DNA of 39,399 bases from Planctomycetota bacterium (GCA_027624335.1 JAQBWV010000033.1:1-39399), one strand, 5' to 3'; shown: positions 28,623-38,473, numbered from the stretch's first letter. The notes: generated by a model not told the origin, from the letters alone. Numbers and translations are program-made.

Positions 28623-29225
28623 CGGAAGGTCAACCTCTCACGCCAGAAGACGCATCTCATACGAGATGACACGTGAGCATCCGGCTCAATCCGGAGAAGG
28701 AATCCGTCCCGATCGCATCGAAATCAGAAATACCAATTGACTATATCAGCGAAGCGTAAACTTCCCGTCATGACAGATGGCCTGCCTGGTCCAGCTGATG
28801 CTGCACCGGAGCGACGTCCCCAAACCATTCACGCAACCGACAGGGACATCCAGACCTGGGTAAACTCGTTTTACCCAGTGGCAGAGAGAAGTATCAAATA
28901 CTGCCGTCACATTTGTTGAAAAGAGTTAGAACCGGCCTCAGATATGGATCTGAGTATCAGGCCTTCGCTTCATTTACTCAATCAACAGTTCGACGTTGCG
29001 CAGCCTGTTTGGCAAATAGGTCCGGTTTGTCAGCAAACAGCAACAACCGAACGATTACGAGCACCGTGAGATAACGATGCGTGCGGCATTGATGGGAGAT
29101 CTGGCCATAGCCGCGATCAAGTAGAACGCGGAACCACGGTCATTTTTGCCTTCAATGTGACGAGACGCGGAGACGCCTCTCATGTCGTCCCGAGAAGAGC
29201 AGTCGGCAAGGATTGACGGCGACGG
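28623..29225. other. Intergenic region between the RTX protein and the coiled-coil protein
   Basis: 603 bases upstream of the RTX gene and downstream of the five-gene cluster (both minus strand). Short ORFs here begin at TTG codons without ribosome binding sites and are not supported. Apart from the hairpin at 28856-28878 no repeat, RNA gene or terminator was recognised. Confidence 0.5.
28856..28878. promoter_or_regulatory. Perfect 9-bp inverted repeat
   Basis: CTGGGTAAA (28856-28864) and TTTACCCAG (28870-28878) are perfect inverted copies around a five-base loop. No T-run follows on either strand, so a terminator is unlikely; a dyad operator about 230 bases upstream of the RTX gene start is possible. 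Confidence 0.5.
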
Positions 29226-31022
29226 CTATTTGTTTCGGCCTGTCGAGAGGTCGTACGTCGCTTTCTGAACGCTGGATTGCCGACCGGACAGCGTCTTCAG
29301 CTGCTTGAGCACTTCCGGTTCGTCAGCCTGATCGCCTTCAATCATGCGCCCGAGTTGTCGGGTGCGGCGGTTGATTCGAAGCTGCAGCGAACGCAGCATC
29401 TTCAGCTCTGACAACGCGTCCACCAGCGGTTGATCCTGCGGCTGCCCCTCCTGAGGCTTTCCTTCCTGCGGTTCCTCGTCGCCCTTCTTCTCCATCTCCT
29501 TTTGAAGTGCATCGATCATTTCTTCGATCGCCTCGATGACTCCCTGCTCAAGTGTCTGCGTCAGCTCACCGGCCTTTGCCTGATCGAGCAACTGAACGAT
29601 CGAAGCAGCGTCTTCGCGGATCGCCTCCACAGCTTCGGGAAACGCGACCGACGACCCTTCTTCACGCAGTACGACAAGAGCCTTGTCGACTTCCTGAACG
29701 ATCTCTTCCTGTTGAGTGGCCATCTGCCGAGCGCGAGCGATCCGATTCGCATCGTTCTCGCTGCCCTGGAATTCCTTGTCGAGGCGAATGGTTTCCTGAT
29801 AGACCAGCAACTGCATACTGAGCATCTTGCGAAACCGCGATTCCAGCGAAGCCAGCGTGAGGCTCTTTTCCTCTTCGCGAAGCTGCCGCAGGATTTCTTC
29901 CAGTTTTTCCTTCGCTTCCAGGAGTTGCCGAATGGCCTCATCCTGATGCCGTGATGCCTTACCACGGTCCTTCTGCTTGCGAAGCTCCTCGATGGCCTTC
30001 TCCATTTCCTGGCGAGCTTCTTCGAGATCTTCGCGGCCGGGAGTCTTCTGCTGGTCGCTCGGCTGCCCTTCCTGTGGCTGCCCCTCCTGAGGTTTACCAC
30101 TTTGTGGTTTACCGCTTTGTGGTTGACCTTCCTGCGGCTGTCCCTCTTGAGGTTGACCTTCCTGCGGCTTCGAACTCGGCGAGTCGCCTGGTTTGGGATC
30201 TCCCTCCGACGGCGACCCGCCCTTGGGCTCGCCTTCCTTAGGGTCTTTATCTCCGGGTTCTTTCGGCTTCGAGCTGCCGTCTGCGGGCTTCGATGGGTCC
30301 TTTGGCTTGTCATCTTTGTCGGCCGCTTTGTCAGGCTCTTTATCTCCTGGAGCGCCTTCCCCATCCTCAGGTTTCGAGTCTGCGGGTTTGCCTCCCCTGG
30401 CCTCCTGGTCAGCCTGCTTCTGAGCGTCCTGCTGCTTGATCGTCTCGATCAGATTTTCCGCGTCTTTGGAAACTCCTTCCTGATCCTTCGCCGATTCATC
30501 AGTGTCCGCCCCGCGCTCCGTCTTCGCCCGAACGTCCTTCTCTTTGCCGATCAACTTGTTGACATTTTTGAGGATCGCATTCACGCGAGCACGCTCTGCC
30601 TCGATCTCGCTGATGCGGTTTTCGCTCTGCAGCAGATCCAGCAGCACGAGCAGACTGGCGACGAGTTCTTCCTGACGCTCAATTGAATCTCCGAACTGTG
30701 GAGGCTTGCCTCCCAGCAGTTCATGAATCATCCGCATCTGGCCAATCACCCGCTCCTGCTGACTCTTGCTGTGCGTTCGAAAGAGCAGTTCCGCTCGTTC
30801 CGGATCCGCCTTGCGAAGCTGCTCGGCCATTTGCACGAGCTCTTTCTCAAACCGGTCAAACCGGCTGAGTACCGCCTGCTGGCCGACGTCAAGCGGAAGT
30901 TCTTTCTTCGGAGTGGCTGGTTCTTTCGCCACTTCGTCCTGAGCAAAAGCCTGCGAAACACCATCCAGCTGAGCAGTCACAGCCACGACGAACAGACACA
31001 GGGTTCTCAGGAAAACGTTCAT
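29226..31022 (-). CDS. Secreted coiled-coil protein with Pro/Gln/Gly-rich repeats (DUF4175 C-terminal-like)
   Basis: 598 residues from the ATG at 31022, which has GGAG seven bases upstream; a GTG one codon earlier is also in frame. A signal peptide spans about 1-28 (FLRTLCLFVVAVTAQLDG...AFA). Residues about 50-205 are charged helical; about 210-330 are low complexity, rich in Pro, Lys, Gly, Asp and Gln, with seven consecutive five-residue units of the type QPQEG/KPQSG; about 330-515 are strongly coiled-coil (EDLEEARQEMEKAIEELRKQ); a second short QEG repeat lies at about 519-531. No enzymatic motif is visible. It is the last gene of the DUF58/BatA/VWA cluster, 119 bases after the DUF4175-like gene. 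Inference: a periplasmic partner of that protein. Confidence 0.8.
   Translation of the reverse strand: MNVFLRTLCLFVVAVTAQLDGVSQAFAQDEVAKEPATPKKELPLDVGQQAVLSRFDRFEKELVQMAEQLRKADPERAELLFRTHSKSQQERVIGQMRMIHELLGGKPPQFGDSIERQEELVASLLVLLDLLQSENRISEIEAERARVNAILKNVNKLIGKEKDVRAKTERGADTDESAKDQEGVSKDAENLIETIKQQDAQKQADQEARGGKPADSKPEDGEGAPGDKEPDKAADKDDKPKDPSKPADGSSKPKEPGDKDPKEGEPKGGSPSEGDPKPGDSPSSKPQEGQPQEGQPQEGQPQSGKPQSGKPQEGQPQEGQPSDQQKTPGREDLEEARQEMEKAIEELRKQKDRGKASRHQDEAIRQLLEAKEKLEEILRQLREEEKSLTLASLESRFRKMLSMQLLVYQETIRLDKEFQGSENDANRIARARQMATQQEEIVQEVDKALVVLREEGSSVAFPEAVEAIREDAASIVQLLDQAKAGELTQTLEQGVIEAIEEMIDALQKEMEKKGDEEPQEGKPQEGQPQDQPLVDALSELKMLRSLQLRINRRTRQLGRMIEGDQADEPEVLKQLKTLSGRQSSVQKATYDLSTGRNK
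30066..30170 (-). repeat. Tandem 15-bp coding repeats (seven units)
   Basis: Within the preceding gene, seven in-frame 15-base units encode KPQEG, QPQEG and QPQSG variants. The units differ at single bases. This is an intragenic microsatellite-like tract in which copy number could vary by slippage without frameshift. Confidence 0.85.
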
Positions 31023-31144
31023 CACTTGACTCCGAAAGGCACTTGCTACAGGAAACTCGTAATCCCAATGTAGTTTCGTTCTGATCCTTACCGATACCGC
31101 AAGTTGACTGGCACGTGGCGGTCAGACGCACATGAAGTCTCAGT

Positions 31145-33616
31145 CTACTGCAAAGACTCCAGAAGTAACTTTCTTTTTCGTTCTTTCTTCGTGCGATCCA
31201 GCAGCCCTCGCTGCTGCTCAAGAATCAGTTTCAACTCTTCGACGGCTTTCTGAAACTCCTTCAACTTCTCCATCTCGGCCAGAACGCGCTCCATGCGAGC
31301 GATCAGGCCACCCAGCATCTCGACGCTGTGATCGATTGACGCGATTGCGTCGTTCCGGCGTTCGTTCGTCAAGCGGAACACACCCAGTGCTTCATCGACG
31401 GCGGGATAGTCCTGCTGATTGATCAGGCCCAGAGGTTTGACAATGCGATCGTCAATTCGCTCGAGAGTCTGAGGAGTGTGCAGACCGTTGTTGACCAGTT
31501 CTTCGCGGATGTCCCGAAACGAGAGTTCCACCGACGCGGTTTCGTTGGCGTTCTTCCGGACCGCGTGCAGCGACCTTTCAGCACATGCGGTGACCGCCAG
31601 TTCGATCTCGCGGATGCGCTTCACTGTCTCTTCGGAATCGGCCTCTTCGGAATCTGCGAGCATCCGTTTCTTCGTGTCGAGTCTCGACCGATGCAGAATT
31701 AGATCCTGCTGCGTCTGCTTCGTCTCGACGATCACTCGTTCAAACTGTGCTCGCAGATTCAACTCGCGCTGATAAAGCAGCGATTGCAATTCTTCGTTGC
31801 TGACCACCTTGAAGGCGTATCGCTCGCCACGAGCGACATGCGGCCCGTTGAGATCATCCCGGTCGGTGGCCACCACGCTGATTACGATCTTCTGGCCGAG
31901 CGACAGGTCCAGCGCGAGCACCGAAAATCGTTCGTACTCTTCCTCGTCATTTCCGAGAATGAACTCGCGGCGACCGCTGCCATCCTCATCAGAAGTCAAC
32001 GCGTTTGCGAACGACCGCACGTCGTGCTCTTCAGCCTCGTCGATCTGGAAGTCGAAGTGAGCGTTGGCCAGTCCGTAATCGTCGAACAGTCGCCCGATGA
32101 CGGGTATCGATGCCTTGCGGGTAATTGATGTACCAATTCCACGCAGGCGAGTCTCGACGACGGGCGGTTCATCGACCACACCGCTGACCAGAATTCTGGA
32201 CGGCTCCGAGGTGAGGATCCCGTCGGAGTCTTCCAGATAAATTCGGAGACTGCTGTCAGGAGCCAGTACGAAGGGCGGCCCGACCTCGGTCATCAACGAG
32301 TCGGCTCGTGCCTTCGCCGCTTCGGTTTCACAGGCGCTGAGCACAAACGGAACTGTGAGCCGCGTCCCGCTTTCATCCAGCCAGTGTTTCGCAACGTCGG
32401 AAGAAATCCCGCGATTTTCGAGAACTTCATCCTCGTCGCTGCGGTGTACGATTCGTGCTTCGGGATCCTTTCCGTCGATCGCTTGACCGAACGTCAATTC
32501 ATACCCACCAAACTGCATGCGAACCCGAACCAGCGGTTTGTTCGACGTGGCTCTCAAGACAAACTCGGTCTCGTTAGGAAGTTCCACTTGAGTTCCTCGA
32601 ACCGGAACAACATCCCGCAGTGACTCGCTGTCCGTCGACAGTGGATTCTTCATCCGAGTGTATGCCGGGTAGAAGCACGCCAGATCGACCTGTTCGAGTT
32701 GCGGCGGCTCAACAATGTGAACCCGATAGGGAGTGCGGTTCACGAAGTCTCCGCCGTAAAGATAGAATTCCACATCGTCGAGCAACGCCGCCAGCGAGTG
32801 TCGGAACCGGCTATCGCCCACGCGGGAGCATAGCACCGAGCCCTGTCCTCGTCCGTTCGCCAGTCGGTACTTCAGCTGGACCTTGTCGGGAGCCTTGAGA
32901 CCTTCCTCGACGTCAATCTGCAGCATCAGATCCGCACCGCGCGGATGCTTATAGGACTGGCCATCGAACTCACGGACGATGTCGCCGGGTTGCGCGATAA
33001 CGCGAACAATCAACCCGGTCTCCCGCCGCCAGTACTCGGCATCGAGATTCAGAAAACTATTCTTCCAGGTATCCAGCGTTGACTGGCTGGCAACGGCAAG
33101 ACCGCCAATCGACGCCACAGCAATCGTGGCTGCGGCAATCGCCCTCCGCAGAGGACGGCGATCAAACACGCTGCCGAGATCCAGCGACTGAGTCGCCCGT
33201 ACTGCGTCGTCAATTGTTCGCCCGGCCATGGCGGCGGCGATCTGGCTTCCGTCACCGATATGCGATTCAGCCAGTTCCACAGCCGTGACCAGGCGATCGT
33301 CCAGCTCAGGAAAACGCCGCTCCAGCACCAGAGCCAGCGCCTTTGTCCGATAACTCCGCAACAGTCGAAGTCCGACCCACGACAAAAGAAGAAAGGCGAT
33401 CAGGGCGACCACCACAATGTCAAACCCCGCCCGAAACCATCGAGGCAGTTCCAGCCGACTCACCTGAAACCAGGCATGGTCGACGGCCAGGCTGAACCAG
33501 AACAATCCACCCAGGACCGCCAGGATCAACGCCGCTCCTTCGAGAAACACGTAACGGCGAATGCGTCCTCGCAATATTGCAAGAACCGACTGTATTTCAG
33601 GGCGAAGTTTTGACAT
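31145..33616 (-). CDS. DUF4175-like membrane protein
   Basis: 823 residues. Three likely N-terminal membrane segments: about 21-45 (YVFLEGAALILAVLGGLFWF), about 62-87 (FDIVVVALIAFLLLSWVGLRLL) and about 155-175 (AIAAATIAVASIGGLAVASQ). Between the second and third is ALVLERRFPELDDRLVTAVE, a motif seen in DUF4175/TIGR02302-type proteins. The remainder (about 180-640) is beta-rich and probably extracytoplasmic, and the C-terminus (about 650-823) is helical and coiled-coil, ending in a basic tail (RTKKERKRKLLLESLQ). Function unknown. It lies between the VWA protein (62-base gap) and the coiled-coil protein (119-base gap). Alphaproteobacterial DUF4175 proteins carry a Gln/Gly-rich C-terminal region that is absent here but present in the next gene. 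Confidence 0.75.
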   Translation of the reverse strand: MSKLRPEIQSVLAILRGRIRRYVFLEGAALILAVLGGLFWFSLAVDHAWFQVSRLELPRWFRAGFDIVVVALIAFLLLSWVGLRLLRSYRTKALALVLERRFPELDDRLVTAVELAESHIGDGSQIAAAMAGRTIDDAVRATQSLDLGSVFDRRPLRRAIAAATIAVASIGGLAVASQSTLDTWKNSFLNLDAEYWRRETGLIVRVIAQPGDIVREFDGQSYKHPRGADLMLQIDVEEGLKAPDKVQLKYRLANGRGQGSVLCSRVGDSRFRHSLAALLDDVEFYLYGGDFVNRTPYRVHIVEPPQLEQVDLACFYPAYTRMKNPLSTDSESLRDVVPVRGTQVELPNETEFVLRATSNKPLVRVRMQFGGYELTFGQAIDGKDPEARIVHRSDEDEVLENRGISSDVAKHWLDESGTRLTVPFVLSACETEAAKARADSLMTEVGPPFVLAPDSSLRIYLEDSDGILTSEPSRILVSGVVDEPPVVETRLRGIGTSITRKASIPVIGRLFDDYGLANAHFDFQIDEAEEHDVRSFANALTSDEDGSGRREFILGNDEEEYERFSVLALDLSLGQKIVISVVATDRDDLNGPHVARGERYAFKVVSNEELQSLLYQRELNLRAQFERVIVETKQTQQDLILHRSRLDTKKRMLADSEEADSEETVKRIREIELAVTACAERSLHAVRKNANETASVELSFRDIREELVNNGLHTPQTLERIDDRIVKPLGLINQQDYPAVDEALGVFRLTNERRNDAIASIDHSVEMLGGLIARMERVLAEMEKLKEFQKAVEELKLILEQQRGLLDRTKKERKRKLLLESLQ

Positions 33617-33678
33617 GACGGCCTGCTGCTGAAGAGAAACAAATCACTGAGGAAGGAAAGGTCTTCTCCAAACACACT

Positions 33679-36171
33679 TCAAGCCAGCTTCAACAGCTTC
33701 CTGGTCAACCACTCAATGGAAAGCAGTCCGATCAGCAGGAGCATCAACCACTCACGATCCCAGAGTGTTTTCAGCTGCTGATCAATCTGGAACTCTTCGC
33801 CCATGTTGGGTAGCCGCTTCGGGACTTCAGTCGCTGCTTCGCTGATCGAAAAATAAGCGCCACCGGTGTCTTCAGCCATCAACCTCAGCAGCTGAGCATT
33901 CTGTCGAGCATTGTCAGTTTCGAGGTTCGGCAACACCACATCAATCTTCTCGGATAATTCATCTCTCGACTGCGGAATCGGAACAGCAATTCTCCACACG
34001 CCGGGAGAACTGACACGAAAGCTTCCGACATACTGTCCGACTCGACTTGTGTCACGCTGCATTTGCAACGGCGGAATCATGGGGCGCCCGCCGGGATCGA
34101 AAATCTCAGCTCCAATGGCGTCGGTAATGAGCGGTTCGAACTGTGGATCGGTGAGCTGAGCGCGAAGTCGGACAGTCTGACCAAGCACGTACTGATTTCT
34201 TTCGAGCAGCAGAGTCCCGCGATTATTGCCTCGCTTCAGCCGAGCCTGTCCTGCTTCGCGGATCGACTTTGTCCAGAAACGATCGTAATAGACTTCGTCA
34301 TTCGATCGCAGACGCCACATCTCAGGGCTGCCGAGATAGATCACGCGCCCAGCGCCGTAATACTGGGAAGCCAGCAGGATCGGCAGGCCGCTGGCGCTTT
34401 GCGTTCTGGGATCCGAAAAGTAGGCATACACCGTCGCGCCGGCTTTCGCCCCCGTCGTCGGATACGCCGAGTAGACACCAGGAAACTCCTCCCACACTTC
34501 GGCGGATGTCACCTGCTCATCAGTCACCTGCAGGAATCCCGCTTCACGGCCTTCGCGTGTGAATTCGAACGGCCACGACTGAATCACCGTGCGAGGCCCG
34601 TCGTTGTCTGAGACAAACCGATTCAGCACAACCGGGTACAATTCCCGAATCTTCTCAAGCTTCGCATCGCCAGCGACACCGACGGTGTGGACGTCTCCAG
34701 CCACGACGACAAGTCCACCGGCCTGCGAGAACACCCACTCACTCACCAGATCAAGCTGCTCGCCATCCAGCCGACTCCAGTCCGGGTCGAACCCGACGAT
34801 CACGTCATAATCAAACAGCGCTTCCTTCGTGTCAGGAAACGAAGTGAGAACTTTATTCGCTTCCTGACTGACCGCGCCGGCCGCATCCGCAGTTTGCAGC
34901 CACACATCCGTCTGAATCGCCGAGTGGCGATACAGCATGTTTCTCACAAACCGATAATCGCGCATCGGACCACCGGCGATCACCAGCACTCTTGTTTTAC
35001 GGTCGACCACGCTGATTGACTTCCGCCGCTCGTTGTCTGCTTCGCTCAGCTCGACGATCTTCTGATCGGGACGAACGCGAACGAAGTACTCCCAGGCACC
35101 GGCGACGTTCTCCAGTTGCTCGAACGACACTCGCACAGGGATCCCATCGTCAGCGAGCACGATCTCTTTCGTCCCCAGAGTGGTGGCCTCACCCTCCGAC
35201 TCTTCAGGTCGACCGAGCAGTTCGACAATCGCATTCTGACCCGCCAGCCCTTGCGATTGGATGAACGCGGAGATTTCAAACGCGTCGCCAACATGCACGT
35301 CACTGGGAGCCTGAATGCTGGCAATCTGGAGGTTTACAGGTTGGCGAGTGCTTCCAACGCCGATAGTCACGATGCGGGCCTTCGACTCTTTGGCGGCTTC
35401 AATCGCCTTACCAGGGTCAATTCCAGAATTCGATGCACCATCAGTCACAACGACAATGCCGGACAAAGAGTTGCCGCTAACCGAACGGATCAGCTCCAAC
35501 AGCGATTCACCCAGTCGAGTCTCCAGGCCGATCGGGTCGACTATCTGATTCCAATCAGCATCCGCGACGCCGGTCGACTTTTCGCCGACCGTTGTCGGCG
35601 ATTGAACCGCCCCGGCCTGAGCCCTCGCTCTGGGATCCTGTGACCGCAACACGACATGTGGACCGTTCAGGCTGGAATCGAAACTGTAAACGCTGACTGA
35701 ATGATTCTTCTTCAGCTCCTCAAGCAGTGCGGAATTCTCCAGCAGATCTGCCACCGCCTCGGATCGGCTTTGCGCATCGGCATTCGGAAGCCCATCGGCA
35801 TTATTGCCCGTCGAGTCGCCAGGCATCGGCTGCGACTGGGGAAACTGCATCGAAAGTGATCGGTCGATCAAGACCGCGACCTGAGACGGGCGATACGCCA
35901 TCTTCTGCGTCCGCTCCTGAGGATTCAACGCGATAAGAATCAAACCCGTCAGCACGGAAAGCCGCAACAGCAGCAGGAAGCATCGCCAGAATCGATTCAA
36001 TTCAGACGTGTCGCGCAGGTAAATGCGAACGCCGAAGACCAGCAACAGCGCCAGCCCACCCAGACACACTGACCATTCGAGGGGAGTCTCCGGAAGATCG
36101 AATTCGATCGCCCGAAAGGCTCCCGTTGATTCAACGGCGAGAACGGCAAGATGTGACAGTGCTGGATCCAC
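33679..36171 (-). CDS. VWA domain membrane protein with glutamine-amidotransferase-like region
   Basis: 830 residues from a GTG at 36171, eight bases after the stop codon of the preceding gene, so translation is probably coupled; no strong ribosome binding site is visible. Two membrane helices lie near the N-terminus (about 33-52 and 62-82). A von Willebrand A domain follows, with the intact MIDAS motif VAVLIDRSLSMQF and GIVVVTDGASNSGID. About 265-385 is a CARDB-like beta domain (IASIQAPSDVHVGDAFEISA). About 395-620 resembles a class I glutamine-amidotransferase-like flavodoxin fold (RVLVIAGGPMRDYRFVRNML; YDVIVGFDPDW; GGLVVVAGDVHT), apparently without a catalytic triad. A C-terminal helix (WLMLLLIGLLSIEWLTRKLL) re-enters the membrane. 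Role inferred: envelope complex component of the MoxR-VWA type. Confidence 0.85.
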   Translation of the reverse strand: MDPALSHLAVLAVESTGAFRAIEFDLPETPLEWSVCLGGLALLLVFGVRIYLRDTSELNRFWRCFLLLLRLSVLTGLILIALNPQERTQKMAYRPSQVAVLIDRSLSMQFPQSQPMPGDSTGNNADGLPNADAQSRSEAVADLLENSALLEELKKNHSVSVYSFDSSLNGPHVVLRSQDPRARAQAGAVQSPTTVGEKSTGVADADWNQIVDPIGLETRLGESLLELIRSVSGNSLSGIVVVTDGASNSGIDPGKAIEAAKESKARIVTIGVGSTRQPVNLQIASIQAPSDVHVGDAFEISAFIQSQGLAGQNAIVELLGRPEESEGEATTLGTKEIVLADDGIPVRVSFEQLENVAGAWEYFVRVRPDQKIVELSEADNERRKSISVVDRKTRVLVIAGGPMRDYRFVRNMLYRHSAIQTDVWLQTADAAGAVSQEANKVLTSFPDTKEALFDYDVIVGFDPDWSRLDGEQLDLVSEWVFSQAGGLVVVAGDVHTVGVAGDAKLEKIRELYPVVLNRFVSDNDGPRTVIQSWPFEFTREGREAGFLQVTDEQVTSAEVWEEFPGVYSAYPTTGAKAGATVYAYFSDPRTQSASGLPILLASQYYGAGRVIYLGSPEMWRLRSNDEVYYDRFWTKSIREAGQARLKRGNNRGTLLLERNQYVLGQTVRLRAQLTDPQFEPLITDAIGAEIFDPGGRPMIPPLQMQRDTSRVGQYVGSFRVSSPGVWRIAVPIPQSRDELSEKIDVVLPNLETDNARQNAQLLRLMAEDTGGAYFSISEAATEVPKRLPNMGEEFQIDQQLKTLWDREWLMLLLIGLLSIEWLTRKLLKLA

Positions 36172-36179
36172 GGAGTTAT

Positions 36180-38459
36180 TTACTTGCTACTGGTTGTTGG
36201 GCTCGCAGCCTTCTTTGGATGGAAGCTCAATCTGCAGGCAAGCAACTGCTCGGCCAGCAGGATGATGAACAGGATGACGAGGAGCCAGAAACGGACTTCC
36301 TGGCCGGCATCGCGACCGGCCAGCCATGAAAACTCACCAGCCTCATGGATCTGGACGTCAAGGTTGTCGCCGAACTGCTTTCGAATCAACTCCGTGCCGG
36401 CGAGTGTCAGATCGCTTTCCTCAACGGGAACGTTGAACGTGACCCATCTTTCGACCGGTGTCTGATTCTGATCCAGGAGTCTGATGCGATAGATTCCGGG
36501 TGCATCGGTGTCTCGAAATGAAGCCTGCAACCGAACATGCATGGATGTCGACGGTTGTCCGTGGGAACTCTCCAACTCGTCGACTTCACTGCTCAAGGCA
36601 GCGGCTTTCAGCCGGGTCGGGCTGTCCGTATCGTCAGGATCGTAGATCTCAACTTCCTCGAGGTACTCAGCCGGATCCAGCGATAACTGAATGGGTTCGC
36701 CTGACTGCCGAGTTTCGAGAATCCGATCCCGACGGGCGATGAACTTTTCCAGATCCAGCATCGTCGGCACGAAGCTCGGATAGCGAGCCCAGTTGTTCCA
36801 CGAAGGTCCGCACGACGTCAGACAGGTGAATATTTTGCCTGCCCCAAAGGGCGAGACGAATGCCAGTGGCTGACGGTTCGTCAGGCGAGCAATGGTCTGC
36901 ACGCTGTCGCCGCGCCGCTGATCATCGAATTCCCAGTCATCCGACACGGGGAAGTATTCGAAGACACGCGTCAGTTCGGTGAACGGGTTTTCCTGTCCCT
37001 GGAAGACTCCGAAGATGGGATGTTCAGAGAATTCCGTGTCCGGCCCCGAGTCTCCCGCAGATGATGTTTGAGCGGCGACGATTCCGATCTTCACCGGAAA
37101 CAGTCCTGCACCCCCGCGATAGAGTTCCGTGATGTAAAACGAAGGGCGGATCCCGTCCCCGAGAAACCATGCAAGGCCCCCGCCGGTCTTCACGAAGTCC
37201 TCCAGCGGTGCCAGCGCGTCCGGCGGAAGATCGGCAACATTCAACATGAAGATACTCTGAAACTCGTCGATCGAACGACGACGCAGGTAGTCAATCGTCT
37301 CAAGCTGGGGCGAGTAGCCAGTAATGCCGGGGTCAGCCGCCAGAGCGTCGACCAGATACTCACCTTCATCACTGGCCGGATTGCCCTCGATGATCAGCAC
37401 GCGATTGATGGGCGAAACTTCGATGGCGATGTACCGAATGTTATCTGCCGGCAAGGAATCCGGACCCAGACGCAATTCGACGCGGTGTCTGCCGGGCGAG
37501 TCGAACGTCAGATCGAATTCCTGTTTAACTTCGACACCGGCTTCGACGCGGTCGAAGTTAACAGTCACTGGAAGTTTCTGTCCGTCCTGCAGAATGTTGA
37601 CAGGTACCTTCGTGGCCACCTGGTCGCTGAAATTCTGAATGGAAACGGCGAAGCGAACGGGGACCCCGACGGAAGCAACCTGCAAATCTCCCGACAACTT
37701 TGTGATCCCGAGATTAGCGTTTCGGCGACCGACAGTCTTAACCAGATTGACCGTCACGCCTGCCGAATCCAGTTCTTTCACGATCTGAGACAGCGACTGC
37801 TGTTCCTGCCAGTCAGTTTCTCGATAGTCCGAAATCACATGCAGATGCCGCACAGCGGCGCGATCGGCCAGCAGAACGTCACGAGCACCTTCCAGCCCCG
37901 TAACCAGGTCGAACGTCTGGTGCGTGCAATTCTGATTCCTGAGCTTCCCGTCGAGTTCCACCAGAAAGGTCTCGTCCACTTCGCGCTGAGTCACCAGCGG
38001 CTGTTCGGGGTTTGAAAGAATCAACAGCGTAAACTTCTGTGTTCCCGGTCGGCGCGATCCTTCGGCGACCAGCTTGCGGACGATGTCCAGCGACTCATCC
38101 CATGCGGTGCCTTCGCCCAGTTGATCCCTCATCGAGCCACTGTCGTCGAGCACGACGACATGGTGGGATTGCACTCCCTGAAACAGACTCAACTCGCCAG
38201 GATCAAGTACCAGTCTGGAGATCAGGGCAACGATTCCGAGCACGATCAGAATGCGGAGCAAAAGCAGCAGCAGTTGTTCGATCAGAATGCGCCGACGATT
38301 TCGGCGCTGGCTCTGCAGCAGAAACTCCATCGCCGCAAACTGCACGCGGCGATAGCGCATTCGATTAATCAAATGGATAATGATTGGCGATGCGACAAGT
38401 GCCGCGCCGCCAAGCACGAACGCTGGATTCAGAAAATGTGAAGCGATCCAGGTTTCCAT
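36180..38459 (-). CDS. BatA/VWA domain membrane protein
   Basis: 759 residues. The N-terminus FLNPAFVLGGAALVASPIII followed by HLINRMRYRRVQFAAMEFLL is the BatA (aerotolerance regulator N-terminal) domain, with a second helix LLLLLLRILIVLGIVALIS. The VWA domain (about 95-260) has an intact MIDAS, VVVLDDSGSMRDQ. About 265-350 is a CARDB-like domain (VPVRFAVSIQNFSDQVATKV). About 360-560 is amidotransferase-like (RVLIIEGNPASDEGEYLVDA; GGLAWFLGDGIRPSF). The C-terminal helix is VRFWLLVILFIILLAEQLLA. Such proteins sit with MoxR AAA+ ATPases and DUF58 proteins. The start codon has no recognisable ribosome binding site; a palindromic repeat ends only 14 bases upstream. Confidence 0.88.
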   Translation of the reverse strand: METWIASHFLNPAFVLGGAALVASPIIIHLINRMRYRRVQFAAMEFLLQSQRRNRRRILIEQLLLLLLRILIVLGIVALISRLVLDPGELSLFQGVQSHHVVVLDDSGSMRDQLGEGTAWDESLDIVRKLVAEGSRRPGTQKFTLLILSNPEQPLVTQREVDETFLVELDGKLRNQNCTHQTFDLVTGLEGARDVLLADRAAVRHLHVISDYRETDWQEQQSLSQIVKELDSAGVTVNLVKTVGRRNANLGITKLSGDLQVASVGVPVRFAVSIQNFSDQVATKVPVNILQDGQKLPVTVNFDRVEAGVEVKQEFDLTFDSPGRHRVELRLGPDSLPADNIRYIAIEVSPINRVLIIEGNPASDEGEYLVDALAADPGITGYSPQLETIDYLRRRSIDEFQSIFMLNVADLPPDALAPLEDFVKTGGGLAWFLGDGIRPSFYITELYRGGAGLFPVKIGIVAAQTSSAGDSGPDTEFSEHPIFGVFQGQENPFTELTRVFEYFPVSDDWEFDDQRRGDSVQTIARLTNRQPLAFVSPFGAGKIFTCLTSCGPSWNNWARYPSFVPTMLDLEKFIARRDRILETRQSGEPIQLSLDPAEYLEEVEIYDPDDTDSPTRLKAAALSSEVDELESSHGQPSTSMHVRLQASFRDTDAPGIYRIRLLDQNQTPVERWVTFNVPVEESDLTLAGTELIRKQFGDNLDVQIHEAGEFSWLAGRDAGQEVRFWLLVILFIILLAEQLLACRLSFHPKKAASPTTSSK

Positions 38460-38473
38460 TGACGTTTTATTTC

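Noticed and set aside
28856..28878. Perfect hairpin considered as an intrinsic terminator
   Set aside because: No T-run on either strand after the stem; kept only as a possible regulatory dyad.
28737..28919. 60-codon plus-strand ORF in the 603-base gap
   Set aside because: Starts at TTG without a ribosome binding site and shows no recognisable protein features.
30066..30170. Short regular repeats resembling a small CRISPR array
   Set aside because: Units are contiguous 15-base codon-phased repeats without spacers inside a coding frame; no cas genes in the window.
37068..38015. 315-codon plus-strand ORF inside the BatA-VWA gene
   Set aside because: Antisense shadow; the minus-strand frame has clear BatA and VWA motifs.
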